Below, one piece after another: positions 23,560 through 35,147 of a stretch of DNA of 64,000 nucleotides. Location of the stretch: the NCBI GenBank assembly GCA_028023455.1, contig JAQFVV010011395.1, positions 1-64,000 of the forward strand. The letters run 5' to 3'. Made by a program: the position numbers and the translations under genes. Position 1 is the first letter of the stretch, and every line of letters begins with the position of its first letter. The notes under the pieces are model-generated. The model was given only the letters and a program-made list of their open reading frames with translations, made no database searches and had not been told where the DNA came from. The DNA is from Epiperipatus broadwayi. Taxonomy: Eukaryota; Onychophora; Udeonychophora; Euonychophora; Peripatidae.

Positions 23560-23765
23560 TAATACAATCATGTTTTTGGGTCCCTACCATTTGGTGCCTG
23601 ATATAACAGGATGCACCAAAACTTGGAAACTTAATATATATGATTCGAGCCCAACAATTGGATGTGCCATATGTAACAGGATAGACTGTTACCTTAATAT
23701 GATTCAAGCCCAACGATTGGACACCATGCATAACAGGATGGGATGTGCATATATAAAAGAATGAT
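23560..23765. repeat. Short degenerate tandem repeat
   Basis: Three imperfect units of about 60-70 bp, each with aacaggat, ttaatatgattc-agccca and attgga. No further identity. Confidence 0.55.
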
Positions 23766-24894
23766 CTTTTTTCCACAAGTTGTATCTAACTATAGTCGAC
23801 CATTTGGTCTTCATAGTAATGCATTAAACCTGATAAGGCAAGTCAGTTATCTGATGATTTACCTGTGCTTTATGAAATGGTTCCATGATAATTACTGAGT
23901 GGGATGGAATTCATTTTACATGACTTCCCTTACTTCACTTTTCCATGATCCTCATTGTGTCACAGAGTTTGAACTCAGGAAGAATGTGCACTTACTCTAT
24001 TTTAAGATATATTATTTTGGGTTACAAGTTCATGGGATATGTGTATGTGTGATGAATTGGAAAATAAATAAATAAAGTAACAAATGATTGATTTAATTTA
24101 ATCTAATATTTAACAAAATAATTGTGATGATGGCTCTTATTTATGATTGTTTTATAACAAACTGATATATTTATTTAACATTTGATAATTGTTTAGATAT
24201 GATCATCCTTCATATGTATTCATAAACTACTTACTAACCCATACCTTTAACCCCTATGAAGGATGGTCATTTACCAGTCTAAGTTAACAATTTTAAATTT
24301 ACATTGAAGACCATTTAAAAAAAGAAATCTATACTTCAACAATTAACTCTGCTAACTAAAATTTCCACCATCAGTTGCTCATTAATTTCTGATCCATCTA
24401 TCTATATTTTATAATTGGTTGGTTATTATATTCTGAACCCCCTCTTATTCTGGTGTCAGATAAATCTATGATAGATGAGAGGTTACTCATACATTCTGAA
24501 TAATGAATAATTAAGTTAATTGAACATAAACATCATAAATAAAAAAATATTGTAATCGTCAAAGTGTGAACACTTCATATTGAATAAAACTAAAACCTCA
24601 CCTTTCAAGTCACTAGATTAATGTAGCGATTGGCAAACAAGTAGGGAAGCAGTATCTACATTTTATAATTAAATGAAAAATAAAAAAATAGAATTGATGG
24701 CTTCCTTTCCCTCTAGAATAATTGATGGATGGATGAATTATACTATGTTTCAAAAGAAACCAATTTACAAGTGAAATAAAAAAAATTATAAAAATGTTAA
24801 TCCAGCATAGTTCAAAATCTTGTAGTTTCAATTGTGAAATATCCGAGTATCCTTGCCTTTAAGAAAAGTTCCTTTGTATGAACTGGAGGGTAGT
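23766..24894. other. Non-coding stretch
   Basis: AT-rich; a small inverted repeat (gatcatccttcat / atgaaggatggtca) spans 24200-24271. No gene recognised. Confidence 0.5.
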
Positions 24895-26460
24895 TCATCA
24901 ATCTTCGGTCACTTATCTGGATCTTCATCATGGTGATTCAGACTTTTATAACTCTTTCCCATGCTGAGAGAATCTTTATTTGATTATAGCATGTTGTAGA
25001 CCTTTTTATTTGCATGGTTTTTCTAAGTTATTTTTACATTATTCAGCAATTTGTCTTTCATTAATCTTTTATACACCTTTTCTGAATATGGAATAGACAT
25101 CCATTTACTATCCCTATACCCATTCCTGTTATCCTCATTTACTCTATGTACCTTACCATCAAAAACTCATGTGATTTCTTTCACTTTGTAACCTATTTTC
25201 ACATAATTATTTTTCATCTTTAATTTCTGTTTATATCCTCTGTTTTATCTATTGTTAACATATCATTATTTAATTTAAATCCCTTTAAAATTCCCATTTT
25301 CTGGCACCAAGGCTAATAAAAAGTTGGATTAATCAACCCTCTGGTCTTTTCATCTTTGATATAATGATCAACAACTATTTCCTTCATTATCTTTCTTCTT
25401 AAAAAATATCTAAATACTTTAAGCCATTTTCTTCTTTCTCCATTGTAAATCTAATATTATACTTATTCTCATTCAACTCATTAAAAACTTTACCAATACA
25501 TCTACTATTTCCTACAATAATACCATCCACATATCTACAATATTCTTTAATCTCATTATTAGTTATAACTCTCAATTATATTCTCCTCAATACTATTTAC
25601 TACCACGGATGATAAAATTCCCTAACTGAACATCCCATTACCCATCCATCCTTTGCCTATATTCCAAATCTCTTCCTTATATTTAAAATATAATGCCTCA
25701 TCTATCATTATTAATAATGCTTCATAAATAGCATTCATCCATTCTTCTGATAAAACATTACTTATTTTTAATTTTTCTATATCAATACTATCCTTCCTAG
25801 GCACACTTTGATACATCTTTTCAATATCAAATGATGCTATCATTCCATTTCTATTTAACTTGATATTATTTAACTTATTAACAATTTCTTCAGAATTCTT
25901 AATATAACATTTTCCAAATCCTATTACTTCTACAATTTTCTTATACACTAGTTCATATAAATCTTTAAGTATATAATTACTAAAATCCAAAATTATACTG
26001 GCATACTTTCTTTATGAGCCTTTACTTTTCCAAACATACATTGATGTTCAAATCGTGATGGATATAAATTCTTATATTCCTTCTCACTAATTAACTTTCA
26101 TTCTCATATAATTTAATAACATTTTATATCTTGCTTTAATTCCTTTACTAGGATCCTTGCTTAATTTTTTATACCCTTGTTTATCCATATCTTCATATAT
26201 TTTCCTTTCATAGTCCGATTCATTTAAAATCACAAATCTTGAACCTTTACCCTCACTTGTAATTATTAATTTTTCAGTTCTTGTTTTATCAATAATTTGT
26301 TTTATTATACACTTCTCCTTCCATTCTTTTCCATTATATTTCACGCTTTTATTTATAACACTATTAGTTTTTGATTGTAAATCAATCTTTAAATCATTTT
26401 TAATATTTGCTGCCTCCACACATACTAGTTTCCTGTTGAACATCTTTATTTACAAATGGA
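24895..26460 (-). pseudogene. Penelope-like RT, no endonuclease seen
   Basis: Minus-strand PLE reverse transcriptase. N-terminal block KGSRFVILNESDYERKIYED (26245-26190), LSKDPSKGIKARYK, then the finger motif FEHQCMFGKVKAHKE (about 26055-26010, counterpart of the usual YGLPKIHK), motif A ASFDIEKMYQSVP (about 25840-25800), motif B region YKEEIWNIGKGWMGNG (about 25680-25630), and motif C RYVDGIIVGN (about 25540-25505), in which the second catalytic Asp is Gly. After NGLKYLDIF the thumb decays into frameshifts. A PYSEKVYKRLMKDKL-like block near 25090 is followed directly by the 3' end, and no GIY-YIG motif was found. Either the endonuclease was deleted or this belongs to an endonuclease-lacking PLE group. 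Confidence 0.75.
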
Positions 26461-27214
26461 ATTTTTTTAACCCCTTTATTTAAAATTCTTGACTGTTCAA
26501 TATCAAAATTACTATTGGACAAATTTATAAAATTATAATCTTCTTCATTCCAATTATTTACGTTATTAAGTAAAATATAAGTGTTATAAAGTATGTGAAG
26601 AATTACTATAAGAGAATATAGTATGAAACATTATATATTCAGGAAAAATTGGACAAAAATGTAAATATAGTAAAAGGTCTAGCTAAATTAGGGGGGAAAT
26701 GGGCTTTATTGAACAATTGGAAAGTGTAGGAAATCATTGTAAATATGTAAATACAAATTCTTTAAGAGATGTAAAATATGTATTTATTATTTTTGGGGAA
26801 ATATTATAAATTTTTTTTTAGATGTATAATATGTTAAATGTATTTATTTATTTATAATGTATGGGTACATGTTTAAAAAAAACAAAATGTAATGGAAATA
26901 GTGCCAGTAGATGGAGTAAATATAGTTAATTGGTTATGTGAATTGTATGTATAGTATAATATCTTGAGGTCTCAATGGAGATGAAAGTCGATTTGATAAA
27001 TATTTAAATATAGTTATTAATAGTTGTTTATTTTCTTGTTTGACTGATTATTTATTTATTTAAGATTGGTATGTGTGGTGAGTTTTGTGTCTACAGCTTA
27101 ATGTATTCTTATAATTCAATCAATATATATAAATCGATCTACTATATATAAATTATCATCAAAAGTACAAAATGTATAAAAAAGGCATTGCATTATTAAA
27201 ATGTGTATAGACTA
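26461..27214. other. Non-coding stretch
   Basis: Very AT-rich sequence upstream of the PLE remnant; possibly its decayed 5' part. No motif recognised. Confidence 0.45.
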
Positions 27215-28136
27215 AATTAAAAACGAATATTCTATATTAGAGACTATATAGTTATGCTCTTAAAATCACATTTATTTTTTAAAAAATAAGTCTCAAAGAG
27301 AGCAATAGTCTTTAGACAAATAAAAACAAATGTACACATTTCTTTCTTACAACCAACATTCTGAAATTTTTTTGCAATATAATTTGTCTTATTTTGGTAA
27401 CATTTATAATATAACTTTGTTGGTTTAGAAAATAAGTTATGAATCATTAGCAAATATCTATTTATTAAAGTTAGAAAACAGATTTTAATTTGTGAATTCT
27501 TTACCATAAACTGTAATTAAATAGTGCTACCAAAATGCAATAAAGATGCATTAACTGATTAATGTATATAAATTTAGATTCCTATACTTTATAAAAAATT
27601 ACCAAACACTATTAATACAAGTTTACTTGTCATTTTATATCTTCACATTACTAATCAAGTCTGGCTAAATCATAAATTTCATAATAACCCACCTCTCAAA
27701 TAACTGAATCCATCCAGATTTTATTGAATAACAAGTCTAAAACTTTTTGACAGCAGTCTTGCACAAGAGTATGTATCCTAGTTTATGCAAAAATGATTTT
27801 GACTATGAGGCAATTCAATTACAACCTTCAGTTTGACGAATAGATAAGCTTCATTTGATTGAAGTGCCATTTTATGTTGCTCTTGTATGCAAAAATTTAC
27901 ATTAATCTTATAAAATATTCAAATATATAATTACTTTGAGATTATAACAATTAAGATATCTCTTTCATACACTAGTGCATTCCATTTATTTTTTAAAAAA
28001 GTGAGCCATAACTATATTAAAATGTTTGTGATTGAACAGAATACAAATAGTAGGCAAAAGTATATTTTAAAACTGTAGAGAATTACACCTCTTTAGTACA
28101 TCTTTCATTATTCAAGAGTAAAAATAATTACACCTC
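27215..28136 (-). other. Downstream (3' UTR-like) flank of zinc-finger gene, duplicated
   Basis: Immediately downstream of the zinc-finger stop codon. It aligns along its length with 61505-62410, downstream of the second zinc-finger copy (shared gaatattctatatta, tttggtaacatttataat, tatgaatcattagcaaatat and taagatatctcttt). It was therefore copied together with the gene and probably includes its 3' UTR. Confidence 0.75.
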
Positions 28137-29753
28137 TCAAGTTAGTAAAACAGCAATGTTTACAACTTCCTGATTAGTAAAATGTTCATTTTCATGAGTT
28201 TCCCAATCACTTTTAACAATTGCTTTGTAATCACACAATCGACAACCAAATACTTGATTAATAATTAAAGATTTTTCAGTTGTATTTTTTAAGTCATTAT
28301 AAAAAAGCATTTTGTTTTTACACAAATGTGAATTTAAAGATTTGACTTTGTCATGAATTTTAAAACTATTATCACTAAAAGTTTCAAATCCCTGAAATGA
28401 TAGTTCTAATGGGTGTGTTTTCAAATGATTTCTGTCCAGGTTCTTTCCTGTATGTTTTCTTTCGTGAATTGTGAAATGACTTTTCAAAGTTGTTTGATAG
28501 TCACACAAACAACATTGTAACGGTTTATCTACAGTATGTATCCTTTCATGTACTGATAAACTATTTTTCCCTGCAGTCTTGTATTCACAGAAAGCTTTTG
28601 TATGCGTTCTTTGATGTAGTGTCAAACACTGCTTTTTTGCAGTTTTGAATTCACATAAACTACATTCATACGGCTTGTCTCCTGTATGTGCCCTTTCATG
28701 TACTAATAAATGGCGTTTGTATGCAGTCTTGTATTCACAGAAACTACAGTGAAAAGGCTTTTCTCCTGCGTGTGTTCTTTCATGCAGTACTAAATTGCCC
28801 TTTCGTGCACTCTTGTATTTACATAAACTGCATTGAAAAGGCTTTTCTCTTGTATGCATTCTTTGATGTAGTGTCAAACACTGTTTTATTGCAGTTTTGA
28901 ATTCACACAAACTACATTCATACGGCGTGTCTCCTGTATGTGCCCTTTCATGTTCTAATAAATGGCGTTTATATGCAGTCTTGTGTTCACAGAAACTACA
29001 GTGAAAAGGCTTTTCTCCTGCATGTGTTCTTTCATGAAGTACTAAATTGCCCTTTCGTGAACACTTGTATTTACATAAACTACATTCATAAGTCTTGTGT
29101 CCTGTATGTGCCTTTTCATGTACTAATAAATAACCTTTATATGCAGTCCTGTATTCACAAAAACTACAGTGAAAAGGCTTGTCTCCTGTATGTGCCTTTT
29201 TGTGTACTAATAAATGGCCTTTATATGCAGTCTTGTATTCACAGAAATTACAGTGAAAAGGCTTTTCTCCTGTATGTGCCCTTTTGTGTACTAATAAATA
29301 GCCTTTATATGCAGTCTTGTATTCACAGAAACTACATTGAAAAGGCTTGTCTCCTGTATGTGCCCTTTCGTGTACAAATAAATAGCCTTTATATGCAGTC
29401 TTGTAGTCACAGAAACTACAGTGAAAAGGCTTGTCTCCTGTATGTGACCTTTCATGTACTAATAAACTGCTGTTCCGTGCAGTTTTGTATTCACAGAAAC
29501 TACAGTGAAACGGTTTCTCTCCTGTGTGTATCCTTTCATGTGTTTTAAAACAACTTCTACTAGCAGATTTGAATCCACAGAGACTGCATTGATAAGGCTT
29601 TGCTACTGTATGTATTCTTTCATGTAGTAATAAACCCTCTTTACTCGAACTCTTGTATTTACACAGAAGACACTGAAAAGGCTTTTCTCTTGCACGTATC
29701 ATTTTATGTAGTTTTACATTGCTTTTGTTTGCAGTCTTATTATATTCACGCAA
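28137..29753 (-). CDS. C2H2 zinc-finger array protein (partial)
   Basis: Open for about 538 codons, minus strand, ending in TGA at 28137-28139. It contains about 15 tandem C2H2 fingers (CX2CX12HX3H) joined by TGEKPF-type linkers, then two decayed fingers near the C-terminus (one with FGCRLCDYKAIVKSDWETHE). The family binds DNA or RNA in the nucleus, usually as a transcription regulator. Most fingers share a CSFCEYKTAYKGYLLVH-type body with Tyr rather than the usual helix start. Fingers 8-10 and 11-13 are a duplicated three-finger block. Finger 14 has lost its first half including the first Cys. There is no ATG at the left end of the open frame (it begins at a TTG codon within a damaged finger); the first Met is about residue 19. 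The true start must lie in an upstream exon, or the 5' part is broken. Function and gene name not recognised. Confidence 0.88.
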   Translation of the reverse strand: MREYNKTANKSNVKLHKMIRAREKPFQCLLCKYKSSSKEGLLLHERIHTVAKPYQCSLCGFKSASRSCFKTHERIHTGEKPFHCSFCEYKTARNSSLLVHERSHTGDKPFHCSFCDYKTAYKGYLFVHERAHTGDKPFQCSFCEYKTAYKGYLLVHKRAHTGEKPFHCNFCEYKTAYKGHLLVHKKAHTGDKPFHCSFCEYRTAYKGYLLVHEKAHTGHKTYECSLCKYKCSRKGNLVLHERTHAGEKPFHCSFCEHKTAYKRHLLEHERAHTGDTPYECSLCEFKTAIKQCLTLHQRMHTREKPFQCSLCKYKSARKGNLVLHERTHAGEKPFHCSFCEYKTAYKRHLLVHERAHTGDKPYECSLCEFKTAKKQCLTLHQRTHTKAFCEYKTAGKNSLSVHERIHTVDKPLQCCLCDYQTTLKSHFTIHERKHTGKNLDRNHLKTHPLELSFQGFETFSDNSFKIHDKVKSLNSHLCKNKMLFYNDLKNTTEKSLIINQVFGCRLCDYKAIVKSDWETHENEHFTNQEVVNIAVLLT

Positions 29754-30075
29754 ACTGCATTTGAATGAATTTTTCTGTATGCGTTATTTCATAAACTTTC
29801 AAACTTCTTGTTGCAGCAATCTTATATTCACACAAATTAAAATGTAAATGTTTTTCTGCTGTTTTCTTTTCTGTACTGAGTAACTATTTTTACCTACAGT
29901 CTTATATTCAGAAAATTTACATTGAAAAGGTTTATAACTTTTCTTTATTCATTTGTTTTCTTTCATGTATCCTTAAATTTTCCTTACAAATAGTCTTCAG
30001 TTCACACCAACTACATTGAAAAAGTTTTTCTCCTCTCCATTCATTAATGTTTTCTTATAAAAAGTTGTGAATTCA
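29754..30075 (-). pseudogene. Upstream decayed zinc fingers of the same array
   Basis: Contiguous with the array but in shifted frames: a finger FQCSWCELKTICKENLRIHE (about 30028-29969), a stop, then CKFSEYKTVGKNSY and FNLCEYKIAATRSLKVYE with missing cysteines/histidines, then a frameshift just before the open frame that starts at 29753. It shows that the array was once at least three fingers longer and that the 5' end has decayed, unless splicing skips this part. Confidence 0.7.
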
Positions 30076-33000
30076 CACAATGTATAATAAATAACTTCAT
30101 ATAATGTAATAGGTTTTTCCATAATTTTAGTTTTACCAAAAGACATATGGATAGTTATTTACCTTTCCTTTATACTTTTTTCTTTTATATGGCCTTCTTT
30201 CATGATTCCTCAAGTTTTTTATTCTTATAAAGATTTGCCCCTTATAATCACAAAAGTTAATAGATAAACAGGTTTTCCATTTTTCCCATACTATATTTTC
30301 AGATAGTTTTGTAATATCCCAAATACTGATAAAATGACTAAAACATTTTATGGATTATACTTTTTTAAATATTTCATTGAACAAATGTTATTAATCAGGA
30401 AAGTTATTTACCATTATATTTTGTGAAATTTTATGAAAGTACATTTATATATTCATAAAATATATTCTCATTTTAAATATGTTTGAACATGTTATAATCA
30501 CTTGTCTTTATCAGACTGACAAAATAATAATAAACAGATATGACAACTTACTGTTTTTTTGAAAATTTCTTTAATTCAAAACAGTTTGACTTTCTTTTAA
30601 TAGTTCTTAATTTCATAACATTTTTTTACAAATAGTTAAATGAGTTATTTTTCAACATTTTGTCAAAAAATATTGTTTTGATTAGAAGTGTTACAATCAA
30701 TCCTTGCATGAATATGAAGGCTTGTTTAATTCTATAATCAATATCTTTAATATTTCAATCATAAACGTTTTTACCAAATATTCTTTTTTTCCATGTCTTA
30801 GACCTAAACAAAATAGAAAAGAAATTAATACTCTATCATGTCATAGATGACAAATAAAGATAGTTTACTAAGGAAGCATAAATTAATTTTCATTAGATCA
30901 TTCTTAAAATAAACAACTTATTTAAGCTTTTTATCAAATGATGCATTTAATATTTTTATTGACCCAAATGTATCATGTTTCCAGTTACCAGAAAAAATCA
31001 AATACTTGTTTCTTTTATATACATGTCAAGACTTATTATTTAGAACTAAATTAATTTTGCTTTAGATAAAGCCCAAGAAAAAATTACAATCATATATATA
31101 AACTTATGAACTATAGATATAGTAAATCGATCTAACCATAACTTATAGAAAAAGAACTCTGTATGGATATTCATAGTGACAAGTCTGCATTTCTCAACTT
31201 GAGTTCACATAAGCTATCATTAATTCCAGCCAATTTCAGATAAATAAATTATTTATTTACAGAATGTTGAGATCAACAGCAAAAATGCAAAATTCATTTC
31301 CACTCTATTTTGTGACTAAAAGAACAAAGCTACTAATTTCATAAAATAAGCATAAAGATATAAATATATAAAACATCTAAAGAATTTACAACATCTAAAG
31401 AATTTACATATAACAAACTAAATTCAAAAATATAACTTATTACTACCTTTATTTTTCCATCTCTTTGCTATACGGCTGTTATCATTCATTGGTTTTTATT
31501 AATAAAACTCAAAAATAGGTATGATAAATTTTATATAAACACATATAGAGGCAAACAAATTCAGCCTCTATTATTACATAAGTGAAGAAAATGATATTCT
31601 ATGAATTACATAAACAGTATGCTGAATTATACAAATTTAATATGTACAATTATTAGCTTCAGTTTAATTATTAAATCAAATTCATCAAATAAGATATTCA
31701 ATCTCCATTTTTGTATAATTGATATTAATTAAATAAATGGGAATCTGGCTAAAATATTTTTATTCAGTCCTTTTGTAAATAACAGTGATCAGATTATTAA
31801 TAACAAAAGTGTAAGAAATGGACTCATAGCTGAAAGGAAAGAATGGTTAATATTTAAAACAATATGCTGATCTACTCTAAATGTATATAAATAAATAACA
31901 TGGACAATATATACAATTACTTAACTATTTTAATGGTATGATAAAAATATTTTCATAGATGACAATAATATATGGAGATACAATTATATTACTACATATG
32001 GTATTTTAAAGCAATAATTGGTAAAAGGAGAAATATCTTGTAGACACTGGATAAAATTTATGATTGCTTTTGTAATGTTATACATAAATTTAAAATGTTT
32101 TTTAATTTATTATTTTTGGAGGACTTTATATAGTGGAATTTTTATTGGTCAAACTGTAGTCAGTCTATGACAACAAACAGTTTGAGAAACTTTAAATTAG
32201 TGAACACAAATTTCAAATAACAACTTCAAAAAATCATTTAATAATGATTATTAATTCTACAATCATTCTGCTTCAACACATCAAATAAGTTATGAAAACC
32301 ATTACAATTATCTATGCAATCCTGGTCTATTTCTGCATTTTTCTCAAAAAGACCACATAACTTCCAATCACTTTCCTCTCCATTATAACTTTTTCCATTT
32401 TAAAACAGAATTCTTCTCACAAATTTTTAATCTTAATAGTTTACTTATTCAAAACCACACAGTCCAAAATAATATATTTAATACTTTCTGTTCTGTGTTT
32501 ATATGCTTTACATTTTACATCTTTCACCACACCTTATGTATTAAGATGTTTAATTATCAAACAATGCATAGTTTTTATAAACAAAAAATATTCAGGAAAA
32601 AGTTATCATCCAAAATAAGTGTGTAAATAACCAATGGAAAACCTTTTGCTTAATTGCAGTGTTGTCTGTTATTGTTCAACAAGTTTGGTTTACATTTTGA
32701 TAAGTCATATCGATTTTTGTCCACCAGATAATCACTTATTAAAAAATTTTCCTAGATATACATATGTGTGTACATATTTATTTATTAATAACTGTCTGAT
32801 GACAACATATCATTTTTGTTTGGATGTATTACATTTTTAGAAAAAAGTAGGAAATAAATATTTGTCACAAAGAAAAAGCTCAAAAAATTTCTATGAATAT
32901 CCTTCAGAAATAAAGAATTTAAAGTTAAATGATGTTTTGTATTGAATGATCATTTTCAGTGATGGGCATGAAATGTTTTATATCTAATAATATAAATTAT

Positions 33001-33534
33001 ACGTAAGCTGCAATGAATAAATTCTTTAATGACTCACTTTTTGAAACATCAGTTAATTTCTTATAGAAGACCCTACTGCACATGCCTAAAAATAAATATC
33101 TCTTTTTAGTATAATCTTTCATCTATAAAAGAAAACTTTCAATTCTTATCCCAACCAAAACTGTGAAATATAAGATTATAGTGACTAGAACAAATAATTC
33201 AACATGTGGAGAAATAACACTAGAATGCCAAAAAATAATACTAGTAATAGAAAAAAGCAATACTTATATAAGAATTAGTTGCTCACAAAAATAAAATTAT
33301 CACCATTTAAAGTAATTTAAAAAACAAAAAAAAAGTTCTCAACAACTGCTTATCCATATTACAAACATTTTATCATTCAGATATTATAAAAGGTCATATT
33401 AAATGATTGAGTTTATATCTAAATAAACTCCCATTATAATTAATAAGATATATATTAATATTGTATGTCAATATGCTAATCCAAAAATTAATGAAGACAA
33501 AATAATTTGACAAATATTTTATATTACTCAGATA
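30076..33534. other. Long AT-rich non-coding stretch
   Basis: Lies upstream of the zinc-finger gene and could hold its promoter and 5' exons, but no exon, promoter or repeat is recognisable beyond a 16-bp doublet (acatctaaagaattta, about 31373-31404). Confidence 0.45.
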
Positions 33535-34520
33535 TTTAAGTTATATTTGAATACAAATATACTTTAGATAATTTGAGATTAGTTGTAATTATAGAAGATT
33601 GGAACAGACTTTCAAGCTCCCTGCAGCTATCCATTTTATCTCATACAGCTGATACACAAAAATAAATATCCAATGTCTTTTGTGCTGAATCAGCAATCAT
33701 CTGTTGGCTTCAATCCTATCATCTCCTACATATATATAATCAGTGCTCAATTTATATTAAGATAGCATTTCTTCAAACGTTAATAGACAGGCTTCAATCT
33801 ATACAACCCTTGAACTTTTCAGCCATCCATTCGATTGAAAATCAGACGATGAAACATCCAATTCTCTTGTTGATGCCAATATTATTGTCATACCCATGTT
33901 AATGTTAAGTCACTCTGGACAGGATACAGCCTGAATCTGTAATACAAATATACATTATATAGTGAGAAATTAGTTGCAATTATATGAGATTCTAACACAG
34001 ACTTTCAAACTTCCTTCAGCTATCCATTCTATCTCATACAACTGATATACTGAACACACATGTGAAAAAGATAAACAATCTCCAATATTCATATTTTGTG
34101 CTAAACCAGCACTCATCATCTCCAACACATATGTACATTCGAGATCATTTATGGTTTTCACATGTGTGGTCATATATATCTATTGTATGAGATAGATTTG
34201 TTGAAGGAACTTGAAAGTTTGTGTTCAAATCCCATATAATTACAACTAATCTCAAAGTATATAAAGAATACTTGTATTCAAATATTGTGGATTCAGCCCA
34301 TATCCTGCCTATCCCTCTTCTATGTATTTAAATGAATAAGATCTTATATTTGAGGGGTCAGAGTTATTTAATGTCAACATGGGTAGGACAATATTATGGG
34401 TGTCAAGAAAGAATTTGGGATTTCCATCACAAGATTCTCAATGGTATGGATGGCTGAATTTGGAGGGTGGAGATTTAAGCGTCCATTAGAGTTTAAAGAA
34501 ATGCTATCTTAATATTGAAG
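33535..34520. repeat. Palindromic cluster of tRNA-like SINE units
   Basis: Three copies of a unit with pol III-like boxes. Two are on the minus strand (33575-33665 with box A TAGCTGCAGGGAG and box B TGTTCCAATC; 33965-34060 with TAGCTGAAGGAAG and TGTTAGAATC) and one on the plus strand (34190-34260 with box B TGTTCAAATCCC). A second sequence block at 33745-33925 recurs inverted at 34345-34520 (shared cagccatcca and tacccatgtt). The arrangement forms a palindrome centred near 34175 with arms of about 400 bp, plus one extra unit on the left. Confidence 0.65.
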
Positions 34521-35112
34521 CAGTAAAATCTGTTATACATCTTTTGCTTCACTGTCTGGTGATATTAGAAATCTTAAACCAGATGCTCAAATCCATTTAT
34601 CTACTTGTTAATTACTGGGAGTGCAAGTACACATATTATACATGCAGTTACTCCCCTCTTTTGTAAGTTAAACATTTATTTTGAATAAAGGATTTTAGTT
34701 TTAATTTGGAAATATTTCAATTTCCACTACCGTAAAGTCGTGTATGTATCACAGATAGCTAAAAATATTGTAAATCATATTTCAATTCATTAAATATTTT
34801 ATATTTTACATTTATAATTCATATATTATTAATAAGGCTGATGCAGTACCAGAGAGGTCCAGGAGAGTAATTAACATGATTCAAATTTATAGACAAAAGA
34901 ACTTTAAAAATATCATCAATGAATTAATTTATTTTAGAAATCCTAACATCAATGGAAATTATATCTCTTGAATCTATTTACAATCTCAAAATAGATTAAA
35001 ACAATACTCTCCAGAACTTTTCGCATTGTCATCTTTAAAATGTAAATCTTAAACAAAGGATAAGTGCTGTCAGGCCAGTTAATGCACATCCGGGCTGTGC
35101 CAGTGGCAAGGT
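34521..35112. other. Non-coding stretch
   Basis: No gene or repeat recognised. Confidence 0.4.
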
Positions 35113-35147
35113 AGAAGTTTCTAGAAAGTTTTCTTGGCGTATAAATA
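35113..35147 (+). promoter_or_regulatory. Heat-shock element plus TATA box
   Basis: 35113-35132 reads GAAgtTTCtaGAAagTTt, four contiguous alternating units with all but the last base of the heat-shock factor consensus (nGAAnnTTCnnGAAnnTTCn). TATAAATA follows at 35140-35147, 8 bp downstream. Spacing resembles heat-shock gene core promoters and the LTRs of some stress-responsive retroelements. A start would be expected near 35170. No recognisable heat-shock protein or other reading frame follows, so this may be an orphan or an LTR remnant. Confidence 0.5.

Noticed and set aside
23857-23893. CTGATGA followed by GAAA, as in a hammerhead
   Set aside because: The sequence between the boxes cannot form stem II and no stem I or III pairs; chance match.
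24895-24955. Minus-strand ATGATGA...GAAG after the endonuclease-less PLE, as a possible hammerhead
   Set aside because: Box 1 and box 2 both deviate and stems I and II pair poorly; not enough to call.
28688-29548. Long plus-strand open frames across the zinc-finger array
   Set aside because: They are the antisense of the finger repeats and show the same periodicity; no independent protein family.
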